DNA from: Chloroflexota bacterium
Lineage (GTDB): Bacteria; Chloroflexota; Anaerolineae; Aggregatilineales; Phototrophicaceae
Assembly (NCBI GenBank): GCA_026706395.1
Contig: JAPOYU010000086.1
Span: 1 to 24,466, forward strand
Direction: 5' to 3'
DNA length: 24,466 bases
Position 1 is the stretch's first letter; every line of letters starts with the position of its first letter. The notes under the pieces are model-generated. The model searched no databases and had not been told where the DNA came from. It was given only the letters and a program-made list of their open reading frames with translations. Position numbers and translations under genes: made by a program. Positions 8,110 to 15,164 of the stretch are shown one piece after another.

Positions 8110-8220
8110 GGAAGATTCTCTTAAAGGATATGTCACCAGTCATACTGTTGCAGTTCTATCCACAGTTGAGCCGCTGGCTTACTCTCATAGTTGTCAGTCA
8201 ACTAGGCTTGAGCAGGTATT

Positions 8221-8997
8221 CTAACGTTTCGAGGCCTCTTCCCGCCATATCTTAACAATGTGTTTAACCCACTTCTCGCCCCTTGAGCGTGTGCGAAGCC
8301 GTTTGCCGTTTTGAATCTTTTCGGCAACTTCTTTCACGTCATTCGCGTACTCAGTCCTCCAACCGTGACGTACAAGCCATCCCTTGATTTCTATTGGACT
8401 GTATCTGATATTTGCCCGCTTCAACTTGCGAAAAAGCCATATCGCACTATCCCTGTCGCTAGGATGTCCAAGCCCAGTGCTTAGGTTTACTTGTCTTGTC
8501 AAGCTCTTCAAAGCCTGTTCGACAACAGGGTCTGAAAACACAGGTTCACTTGGCTGACTGTCCACTTTGCCCAGTTCCTTCGCATTCCAGGTCTGTATCC
8601 ATTCCTCGATATCCTTCATTAGCCAAGGCACAACAAGTACGTGCGTTACTTCGTAACAGTCGTCGATCTTTTCCAGCAGTCTCGCATTCGGATAGAACAC
8701 AAGTGCTGGACCTTGGTGAAGTGAATGCGAGTCAATTCTATCGGTGAGTAAGCCCAATGTTAGACTAGCGCCTTCATACGAGATAGGAATGCTCTTATCC
8801 CGCTTAAGACGCTTAACAAGGTCTTTATCTAATGAAGTAGCTATTACTCCGTCCAGATTTTGAAGCGTTGGTACTGCCAAGTATGCGCGCTCTCTGCCTT
8901 CGCGAACCGCCGTATCCAATAGCCAGAAAAAACCTATTTTTACAGGCCTCTCTTCTGGCCCATATGACGAAATGTACAATTTCCTTCGCGTTGTCAC
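8221..8997 (-). CDS. Hypothetical protein, lower-GC orphan (258 aa)
   Basis: I do not recognise a named family. The product begins MTTRRKLYISSYGPEERP, is soluble, and has a hydrophobic stretch (THVLVVPWLM) in the middle. It ends in a basic helical region of about 75 residues with GW, AEKI and GKRLR. The ending gives an impression of a small DNA- or RNA-associated helical module, but I cannot name it. The start is uncertain: GTG at 8997 is preceded at some distance by GGGAGA, and a TTG at 9015 would add six residues. Its base composition differs from its neighbours (28 G/C of 60 at 8401-8460 against 40 of 60 at 12661-12720, counted by eye), which suggests recent transfer. It is separated by more than 80 bases from the DUF917 operon upstream on the same strand, and is probably transcribed separately. 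Confidence 0.65.
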   Translation of the reverse strand: MTTRRKLYISSYGPEERPVKIGFFWLLDTAVREGRERAYLAVPTLQNLDGVIATSLDKDLVKRLKRDKSIPISYEGASLTLGLLTDRIDSHSLHQGPALVFYPNARLLEKIDDCYEVTHVLVVPWLMKDIEEWIQTWNAKELGKVDSQPSEPVFSDPVVEQALKSLTRQVNLSTGLGHPSDRDSAIWLFRKLKRANIRYSPIEIKGWLVRHGWRTEYANDVKEVAEKIQNGKRLRTRSRGEKWVKHIVKIWREEASKR

Positions 8998-9027
8998 TTT
9001 GAGCCCATCTCCCAATTCGCGATTATC

Positions 9028-9058
9028 GCAGTGGGTAGGTCACTGCAAACGATATCGT
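9028..9058. other. Hairpin and palindrome between the DUF917 operon and the low-GC gene
   Basis: GCAGTG (9028-9033) and CACTGC (9041-9046) can form a 6-base stem with a 7-base loop, and ACGATATCGT (9049-9058) is a perfect 10-base palindrome. They lie between the end of the DUF917 operon and the start of the low-GC gene. They could be an operator for that gene or a weak transcription end; no T-run follows the hairpin. I cannot tell which. Confidence 0.35.
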
Positions 9059-9082
9059 AATCCATATTAATTTGACTTCTTG

Positions 9083-10204
9083 CTACAGCAATTCCCCCGG
9101 CATAGGCGAGAAATCCACATCGTAGCCGAAGGCCCGCGGACCGACGACCGCCAGCGCTTCCGGCGTTTTGAGTTCTTTCGGCGCGGGCATAGCGAGGACG
9201 GCGACGCGCAATCCATAACGCAGGGACTCGGTGCCGATGGGTTCGCCGTCGTCGAGCGTGACGAGCGTGAGCAAGTCGGGCACCGTGCAAAGGACAGAAC
9301 CGTTGCTGCGGGCGATAAGGTTTTCGTTCTGAAAGTCGATCTCTAGCTGCGCTACCCCCCTCGGTCCCCCCATTGCAATGGAGGGAGGCTGAAAGGGATT
9401 AAAGGCGCTGATTACCAGCCGGCCGCGGGCGAAGCCACCTACAGTGCGGCGCTCGACATCGACGATTTTGCCGGTGAAGAGGACTTTGCCATTGCAGAGC
9501 GCCGCCACGGTCTCGGCGGGTTCGATGCTGTGAGCGCGGCAATCGAGCACGGCGTCACCGATGCGTTTCGCCAGGCTGACGGTGTCGCGGATGATGGTCG
9601 CTTTCAGTTCGGCGCCGGTCATCACCGGCATGACGAGAGCGGCCGACCCGCCCATCTCGATGGTCAAGCTGCGGGCGAAATCTTCCGCTTGCTCCGCCGA
9701 GCCGATGCGCGTGAAGATGCTGACGTTGTCGTGGGCGTCAGCGAGGACGAAGGGAGCGGGCGCGACGCCGTAGATCATGAAGGTGTCCATTTGTAGCTCG
9801 GGGAAGGCACGGCCCATGCCATCGCCATCGACGACCGGCAGGCCCAGCTGGAGGGCGGCGACCATGGGACCGAGAGCGTTGCCGCCGCCGATCTCGCCGA
9901 TGATGAGGGCGTAGATCTTCTGGCGCAGGTGGTCTTCCAGTGCGCGGACAGCAGTTGCGATTTCCTGGCCCGCTTGCAGCTTTTCGTTGCTGACGGTGGG
10001 CGCGCCCATGCCGCCGACGGCGCAGACCAGCGCGTCATCCGGCACATCGTCGGCTTGAATGACGGTCACTGCCCCGCCCCGCCCCCGCAGTTCATTTTCC
10101 AGGCGCAGGCGGTTGAGATAAGTGCTGCCGCCACCGCCCGTGCCGAGGATGCCAGCGCCGACAGCGATGGCTAGGGTGTCGTCGAGTGTGACTTGGCGCA
10201 TCAT
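9083..10204 (-). CDS. DUF917 family protein, subtype A, with repeat-derived insertion
   Basis: This 373-residue protein belongs to DUF917 (PF06032), a family that recent Pfam releases name after an S-methyl-thiohydantoin desulfurase. Hallmarks are GTGGGG at residues 21-26, EIGGGN near 104-109 and DGDGMGRAFPE at 126-136, followed by a C-terminal region with FQNEN and FGYDVDF. It is a subtype-A copy, like the one at 15165, and differs from the three tandem copies beside it (EIGG rather than EAGG). Residues about 269-285 form an insert of 11-13 residues absent from the paralogues and coincide with a hairpin repeat. ATG codons at 10204 and 10201 are both possible; the first overlaps the preceding stop (ATGA). 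GGAG lies about ten bases upstream. It is the last gene of the minus-strand operon. Confidence 0.9.
   Translation of the reverse strand: MMRQVTLDDTLAIAVGAGILGTGGGGSTYLNRLRLENELRGRGGAVTVIQADDVPDDALVCAVGGMGAPTVSNEKLQAGQEIATAVRALEDHLRQKIYALIIGEIGGGNALGPMVAALQLGLPVVDGDGMGRAFPELQMDTFMIYGVAPAPFVLADAHDNVSIFTRIGSAEQAEDFARSLTIEMGGSAALVMPVMTGAELKATIIRDTVSLAKRIGDAVLDCRAHSIEPAETVAALCNGKVLFTGKIVDVERRTVGGFARGRLVISAFNPFQPPSIAMGGPRGVAQLEIDFQNENLIARSNGSVLCTVPDLLTLVTLDDGEPIGTESLRYGLRVAVLAMPAPKELKTPEALAVVGPRAFGYDVDFSPMPGELL
9355..9398 (-). repeat. G/C-rich hairpin repeat variant inside a DUF917 gene
   Basis: A C-tract (CCCCCCTCGGTCCCCCC) precedes the palindrome CCATTGCAATGG and the arm GAGGGAGG. This resembles the intergenic hairpin repeats (a C-rich arm, a central fold-back and a G-rich arm), but the sequence has drifted. 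In the reading frame it encodes the segment PPSIAMGGPRGV. It is assigned to the family on layout rather than on close identity. Confidence 0.5.
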
Positions 10205-11283
10205 GAATTGAACCGCTCCTCCACCGGAACATAGTCGATATCGTAGCCGAAGTAACGCGGATGCACGAGTGCCAGCGCGGCCGGTTCACGCCATTGCGGG
10301 GCGCAGGGTATAGCGATGACAGCGACCCGCATGCCGTAGCGCAGCCCTTCGGTGGTGATGGGCTGGGCGGTTTCGCCATCGAGGACGGCGATGATGTCGG
10401 GCGTGGTGGCAGCGAATTCGCCGTCGATGCGGACGACGAGGTGTTCGTTCTGAAAGTCCAGCATTAGATCTCGCCCGGCGAAACCGCCCGTACCTTCCAT
10501 TCTGGCATCGCCTCTGGCGAAACCGGCGGCGACCCGTCGATCCACATCGGTGATTTTGCCGTGGAAAAGGAGGAAGCCGCCGACGAATCGGCAGAGCGCA
10601 TCAACTGGATTCCGCTCGTGAAGGCGAGCCTGGCGCAAGGTCACTCCGATCTCTTCAGCTAGGGTGATAGTGCCCTCGATGGCAGCATGTTTGAGTTGAG
10701 CCACTCTTGCCGAGTAAAGGGCGATGGCGCAGGTGGCGCCCATGTGCATGACGCAAGAGCGGGAGAAGGTCTCCACCCACCTGTTGCTTATGGCATTGAT
10801 CAGCAGGGTGTTGCCGCGTTCATCGGACATGACGAAAGGGCTGGCGCTGATGCCATGCGCGGTCAAGACGGTCATTTGAATTTCGGGGAAGGCCCGCCCC
10901 ATGCCATCGCAATCGACCACCGGAATGCCCAGGCGGGCGGCGATGTAAATTGGACGGATCGAGTTCATGCCGCCGGCTTCGATGCTCATTGTAGCGCGGG
11001 GAGCGCGACCAATGTACTTGCCCAGGGTCTCGTAGACGCGGACGATATCATCGCCGGCGGGCAGCTTTTCCCCAAGGACCGTCGGCGCGCCCATGCCGGC
11101 GACCGGCAAAACCAAGTCGTCATCAGCGAGTTCATCGAGCGTATAGAGTTGGACGGGCCCGTAACGGCGGATGGCTTCGCGCGCCATCAATTTGCCGATG
11201 TAGGGGTCGCTGCCGCCACCGGAGCCAAGTACCGCGGCGCCGACGGCGATATCTTCGATATGCGCTTCGTCGAGCAGCCGCAT
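10201..11283 (-). CDS. DUF917 family protein, subtype B, third tandem copy
   Basis: This 360-residue member of DUF917 (PF06032) begins MRLLDEAHIEDIAVGAAVLG. It has GSGGGSDPY in place of the GTGGGGDPY of its neighbours, then EAGGMNS and DCDGMGRAFPE. It ends YFGYDIDYVPVEER, nearly identical to the end of the copy at 11283. The start at 11283 shares one base with the upstream stop (TGATG), which indicates translational coupling. An in-frame extension upstream to 11379 is rejected because it would overlap the neighbouring gene by about 100 bases. The two serine substitutions in the glycine-rich loop suggest that this copy could differ in ligand binding or be a structural partner; that is an inference. 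Confidence 0.92.
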   Translation of the reverse strand: MRLLDEAHIEDIAVGAAVLGSGGGSDPYIGKLMAREAIRRYGPVQLYTLDELADDDLVLPVAGMGAPTVLGEKLPAGDDIVRVYETLGKYIGRAPRATMSIEAGGMNSIRPIYIAARLGIPVVDCDGMGRAFPEIQMTVLTAHGISASPFVMSDERGNTLLINAISNRWVETFSRSCVMHMGATCAIALYSARVAQLKHAAIEGTITLAEEIGVTLRQARLHERNPVDALCRFVGGFLLFHGKITDVDRRVAAGFARGDARMEGTGGFAGRDLMLDFQNEHLVVRIDGEFAATTPDIIAVLDGETAQPITTEGLRYGMRVAVIAIPCAPQWREPAALALVHPRYFGYDIDYVPVEERFNS

Positions 11284-12368
11284 CAAGCGCCTCGATAGCG
11301 CTCCTCCACCGGCACATAATCGACATCGTAGCCGAAGTAGCGCGGGTGAGCGAGTTCCAGCGCGGCCGGCTCCCGCCATTGCGGCGCGCAGGGAAAGGCG
11401 ATGACGGCCACGCGCATGCCATAGCGCAGCGCTTCGGTGGTGATGGGTTCGCCGGTTTCGCTATCGAGCACGGCGATCAGATCGGGCACGGTGGCGGCGA
11501 ATTCGCCATCAATGCGGACGGCCAGATGCTCGTTTTGGAATTCGAGAAGCAATTCCTGCCCGCTGAAGTCGCCGCTGCCGGCCATTTTGGCGTCGCCGCG
11601 GTTCCAGCCGCCTTCGATGCGCCGGTCGACATCGGTGATTTTGCCGCGAAACAGCAGAAAACCGCCGACTGCTTGCCGCACGGCGTCAACCGGATTTGCC
11701 TCGTCCCGGCGGGCATTGCGCACGGTTTTACCGATCTCTTCCGCCAGCGTGATCGTGCCGTGAATCGCCGCCTCTTTGAGTTGCTTCACGGTCGCCGAAT
11801 AAAGCGCGATCATGCCTTCAGCGCCCATGTGCACGACGCAGGAGCGGGCGAATGTCTCCACCCAATGGTTGCTGATAGTATCCATAAGCAGCACATTGCC
11901 GCGTTCATCGGACATGGCGAAGGGACTGGCCGTGATGCCGTGAGCGGTGAAGATGGTCATCTGGATCTCGGGGAAGGCGCGGCCCATGCCATCGCAATCG
12001 ACCATGGGGATGCGCAGGCGGGCGGCGACGTAGATAGGCATGATCGAATTGAGCCCGCCGGCCTCGATGCTCATGGTGCCGCGCGGCTCGCGACCGGAGT
12101 ATTTGCCCAGCGCTTTGAAGGCGCGGATCATGTCGTCCCCCGCCGGCAGTTTTTCCACGATGACAATCGGCGCGCCCATCCCGGCTGAAGGCACTATGAG
12201 ATCGTCGTCATCAAGCTCGTCGAGCGTGTAGAGCTCGACCGGTCCGTACTGGCGCACCGCTTCCCGCGCCATCAGCTTGCCGACGTAGGGATCGCCGCCG
12301 CCACCCGTGCCCAAGACCGCCGCGCCGAGGGCGATATCTTCAATGTTTTCTTCGTGCAAGTGTCGCAT
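11283..12368 (-). CDS. DUF917 family protein, subtype B, second tandem copy
   Basis: This 361-residue member of DUF917 (PF06032) begins MRHLHEENIEDIALGAAVLG, followed by GTGGGGDPYVGKLMAREA. EAGGLNS and DCDGMGRAFPE follow in the N-terminal half. The C-terminal half has FQNEHLAVRIDGEF and FGYDVDYVPVEER. Start and stop both form TGATG junctions with the flanking paralogues, so the three genes are translated as one coupled series. The glycine loop is intact, in contrast to the next copy downstream. No signal peptide or membrane segment is visible, so the protein is expected to be cytoplasmic. Confidence 0.93.
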   Translation of the reverse strand: MRHLHEENIEDIALGAAVLGTGGGGDPYVGKLMAREAVRQYGPVELYTLDELDDDDLIVPSAGMGAPIVIVEKLPAGDDMIRAFKALGKYSGREPRGTMSIEAGGLNSIMPIYVAARLRIPMVDCDGMGRAFPEIQMTIFTAHGITASPFAMSDERGNVLLMDTISNHWVETFARSCVVHMGAEGMIALYSATVKQLKEAAIHGTITLAEEIGKTVRNARRDEANPVDAVRQAVGGFLLFRGKITDVDRRIEGGWNRGDAKMAGSGDFSGQELLLEFQNEHLAVRIDGEFAATVPDLIAVLDSETGEPITTEALRYGMRVAVIAFPCAPQWREPAALELAHPRYFGYDVDYVPVEERYRGA

Positions 12369-13453
12369 CAGCCGGCTCCGTAAGTTTGCTCAACCGGGAT
12401 GTATTCCGTGTCATAGCCGAAATAGCCGGGACCGACGATCTCCAGCCCTTTGGGACTGCGCCATTTCTCGGCGCAAGGGATGGCGATGATGGCGACGCGG
12501 AAGCCGTAACGCAAACCTTCGGTGGTGATCGGTTCGCCGGTATCGACATCGAGCACGGCCAGCAGGTCGGGCACGGTCACTTTGAATTCGCCATCGATGC
12601 GCGCGGCCAGGTGCTCGTTCTGGAAGCTAAGCTGCAGCCTCTGGCCGGCGTATTCGTCGATGCCCTCGATATGCGCGTCGCCTTTGGCGAAGCCGGCTTC
12701 TGTGCGGCGCTCGACATCGCCGATCTTGCCCTTGAAAATGAGATAACCGCCGACCGCCTCGCGGATGGTCTCGACCGGTTCGTCTTCTTCCAGGCGGGCG
12801 CGCCGCACGACTTTGCCAATTTCCTCGGCCAGCGTGATGGTGCCGGGGATGGCGGCTTCTTTCAGCTGCGCCACAGTGGCGGCGTAGAGCGCGATCATGG
12901 CCATGGCGCCCATGTTGACGGTGACGCTGCGGGCGAAGGTCTCGGTCCAGAGGTTGCTGATGGTCTCCATGAGCACAGTGTTGCCCCGTTCATCGGACAT
13001 GGCAAAGGGCGTCGATGAGATCCCGTGGATGGTATGGGTGACCATCTGCAGCTCGGGGAAGGCGCGGCCCATGCCATCGCAATCGACCATGGGCACGCTC
13101 AGGCGAGCGGCGCAGTAGATCGGCACGACCGAGTTCAGCCCGCCGGCTTCGATGCTCATGGTGGCTTTGACCGGTTTGCCAATGTATTTGCCGACCGAGA
13201 GGAAAGCGTTGACGATATCGTCGCCGTTGGGCATCTTCTCAACCATGACGGTTGGCGCGCCCATCATTGCCGTCGGCACGATGAGGTCGTCATCATCCAG
13301 TTCGTCGAGGGTGTAGAGCTCGACCGGGCCATAATCACGGATGGCTTGACGCGCCATCAGCTTGCCAATGTAGGGGTCGCCGCCACCGCCTGTGCCCAGC
13401 ACAGCCGCGCCGAGAGCGAGGTCTTCGAGGACGGATTCGTCTATTATCCGCAT
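12368..13453 (-). CDS. DUF917 family protein, subtype B, first tandem copy
   Basis: This 361-residue member of DUF917 (PF06032) begins MRIIDESVLEDLALGAAVLG and has GTGGGGDPYIGKLMARQA, EAGGLNS and DCDGMGRAFPE. It ends YFGYDTEYIPVEQTYGAG, less similar to the other two tandem copies at the very end. The ATG at 13453 lies one base after the stop of the HyuA-like gene (TGACATG) and is preceded by GAGG, so it is coupled to it. The frame stays open further upstream to 13561, but only over the HyuA-like gene. DUF917 genes are commonly found beside short HyuA-like genes, and this immediate junction fits a complex or a shared pathway. Confidence 0.93.
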   Translation of the reverse strand: MRIIDESVLEDLALGAAVLGTGGGGDPYIGKLMARQAIRDYGPVELYTLDELDDDDLIVPTAMMGAPTVMVEKMPNGDDIVNAFLSVGKYIGKPVKATMSIEAGGLNSVVPIYCAARLSVPMVDCDGMGRAFPELQMVTHTIHGISSTPFAMSDERGNTVLMETISNLWTETFARSVTVNMGAMAMIALYAATVAQLKEAAIPGTITLAEEIGKVVRRARLEEDEPVETIREAVGGYLIFKGKIGDVERRTEAGFAKGDAHIEGIDEYAGQRLQLSFQNEHLAARIDGEFKVTVPDLLAVLDVDTGEPITTEGLRYGFRVAIIAIPCAEKWRSPKGLEIVGPGYFGYDTEYIPVEQTYGAG

Positions 13454-13454
13454 G

Positions 13455-14993
13455 TCAAGCCTCCAGATCGCCGATGGCTTTGACCATGATGCGGGTGGCG
13501 TTGCCGGGCAAGTAAGCCAGCGGAACTTCTTCGACATCGACGATTTCGATGCTGTCGGCATTTGCGCCGGCGTTCACCGCGCGATTGCTGGCTTCACCTT
13601 TGGCTTGATCGAGCGCGTCGTCGCGGCTGAGCTCAGCGAGCGAGAAGATGCGGTCGCATTCGCCGCCGACCTGGGCGATGGCGGCGCCGATAGCGTTGGC
13701 GACCGGGAAGTGATCGGGCTTGATGATCTCCGAGGCGCCTTCGATTTCGTCCGTGACCAGGATGCTGCCGCCGCCAACCACGATGACCGGCACCGGCGTC
13801 GCGCTGGTTTTCATGCGGTCGACAGCGATGGTGATCATCTCCATGATGCGCGCCTGCACGGCGGAGACAAGCCCCGCATCAAGATCGCTGACCGCGTCCG
13901 CGTCGCCAATATCTTCGCTGCCCCCAGCCACAATGACATCGGTTGCGGTCAGAATGCCGCCGCCGAAGACCAGCGCTTTCTCGGTCAGTTCGTAACCGAC
14001 GCTGCGTGGACCGACTTTGACGGGGTCACTCTCAATCAAGCTGCCGCCGCCCAAGCCAATCGAGTAGGTATCGGGCATGCGGAAGTTGGTGCGGACGCCG
14101 CCGATATCGACAGCCAGCGCCGCCACACGCGGGAAGCCATGCTGCAGCACGCCGATATCGGTGGTGGTGCCGCCGACATCAACAACTATGGCGTCGCGCA
14201 AACCGCTCAGAAAAGCCGCGCCGCGCATGCTATTGGTGGGACCGGAAGCGAAGGTGAGGACGGGATACTCCTTGGCGAAATCGGCGTTCATCAGCGTGCC
14301 GTCATTCTGGCTGATGTAGAAAGGCGCCGTGATCTGCAGTTCGTCCAGAGCCGCTTTGAAGCCATCGACCGTGCGCGCCGCCAACTGCCGCAAACAGGAG
14401 TTCATGATGGCGGCGTTCTCCCGCTCGAGCAGACCGATGCGCCCGATCTCGCTGGAGAGCGTGATATTGGCGTCGGGGATGACATCGCGCACGATATCGG
14501 CGCTCTGTTCTTCAAAGGTCGCGTTGACCGGAGAGAAGACCGACGAGATGGCGATGGCGTTCAAGCCGGCGTCGCGGATTTTCTCGGCGATGGCTCGCAC
14601 TTCATCGGGCTGATAGGCGGAGATTTCGCGGCCGTCGAATTCGTGCCCGCCATGCGCCAAATGTGAGTTGCCTCCGACCATATCCCGCAAATCATCGGGC
14701 CAATCGACCATCGGCGGCAAGCAGACGGTGGCGGGCAAGCCGAGGCGGATGCAGGCGGTAGGCGTCAGGTGCTTGCGCTCGACCACGGCGTTGGTGAAGT
14801 GAGTCGTGCCGATCATGACGCCGTCGATGGTCGCCGTGTCGATGCCCGAATCGGCGATTACCCGGCGCAGCGCTTTGGCGATGCCCTCAGATACATTGGC
14901 GGTGGTGGGGGTTTTGGTCGAACTGACGACCGTCGTGCCATCCATCAAGACGGCATCAGTGTTGGTCCCGCCCACATCTACTCCGATTCTCAT
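13455..14993 (-). CDS. HyuA-like hydantoinase/oxoprolinase A family ATPase (short form)
   Basis: This 512-residue protein belongs to the hydantoinase A/oxoprolinase superfamily, with an actin-like ATPase fold. The N-terminal Hydant_A_N region starts with the phosphate-1 motif GVDVGGTNTD (residues 4-13). The Hydantoinase_A region has ASGPTNS (249-255) and the second phosphate motif VDVGGTTTDIG (271-281). Full HyuA proteins are usually near 700 residues, so this is the shorter form without the C-terminal domain, and no HyuB gene lies nearby. The start is well supported by GAGGAGA seven bases or so upstream of the ATG. Known relatives couple ATP hydrolysis to opening of a cyclic amide such as hydantoin or 5-oxoproline. 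The substrate here is unknown, and the DUF917 neighbours may replace HyuB as partner. Confidence 0.9.
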   Translation of the reverse strand: MRIGVDVGGTNTDAVLMDGTTVVSSTKTPTTANVSEGIAKALRRVIADSGIDTATIDGVMIGTTHFTNAVVERKHLTPTACIRLGLPATVCLPPMVDWPDDLRDMVGGNSHLAHGGHEFDGREISAYQPDEVRAIAEKIRDAGLNAIAISSVFSPVNATFEEQSADIVRDVIPDANITLSSEIGRIGLLERENAAIMNSCLRQLAARTVDGFKAALDELQITAPFYISQNDGTLMNADFAKEYPVLTFASGPTNSMRGAAFLSGLRDAIVVDVGGTTTDIGVLQHGFPRVAALAVDIGGVRTNFRMPDTYSIGLGGGSLIESDPVKVGPRSVGYELTEKALVFGGGILTATDVIVAGGSEDIGDADAVSDLDAGLVSAVQARIMEMITIAVDRMKTSATPVPVIVVGGGSILVTDEIEGASEIIKPDHFPVANAIGAAIAQVGGECDRIFSLAELSRDDALDQAKGEASNRAVNAGANADSIEIVDVEEVPLAYLPGNATRIMVKAIGDLEA

Positions 14994-15116
14994 TTGTGCT
15001 GTCTCCTCTGAATCTGACTAATGAGTTATGGATTTCCTTACTGTGGACGACTCACAGAATCGCCCCTACACAGCTTCGCCTTTTCCAAATTGTTTAATCC
15101 CTCTGTGCCCTCAAAA

Positions 15117-15143
15117 TACTCGGTGTACTCGGTGTACTCGGTG
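15117..15143. repeat. Three perfect tandem copies of a 9-base unit
   Basis: TACTCGGTG occurs three times in a row (15117-15125, 15126-15134, 15135-15143), next to a degenerate unit TCTGTGCCC. On the other strand it reads CACCGAGTA repeated, then GGGCACAGAGG, a style of short intergenic repeat seen in several environmental bacterial phyla. It lies in the 171-base gap between the subtype-A DUF917 gene and the HyuA-like gene. The rest of the gap (14994-15116) holds the ribosome-binding site of the HyuA-like gene and no convincing promoter. Confidence 0.85.
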
Positions 15144-15164
15144 GCAAAGCTTTTATTGCCCACA

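Noticed and set aside
8188..8204. Inverted repeat TAGTTG / CAACTA upstream of the sulfatase
   Set aside because: A 6-base A/T-rich stem with no T-run is too weak to call as a terminator, and no promoter could be placed around it with confidence.
8994..9290. A 98-codon minus-strand frame near the end of the last DUF917 gene
   Set aside because: It overlaps the DUF917 gene in another frame and has an arginine/alanine-rich composition typical of shadow frames.
13392..14666. A 424-codon plus-strand frame
   Set aside because: It is antisense to the HyuA-like gene and the 5' end of the adjacent DUF917 gene, and has no recognisable motif.
14994..15164. A separate promoter for the HyuA-DUF917 genes
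   Set aside because: No pair of -35 and -10 elements with acceptable spacing was found on the minus strand in this gap.
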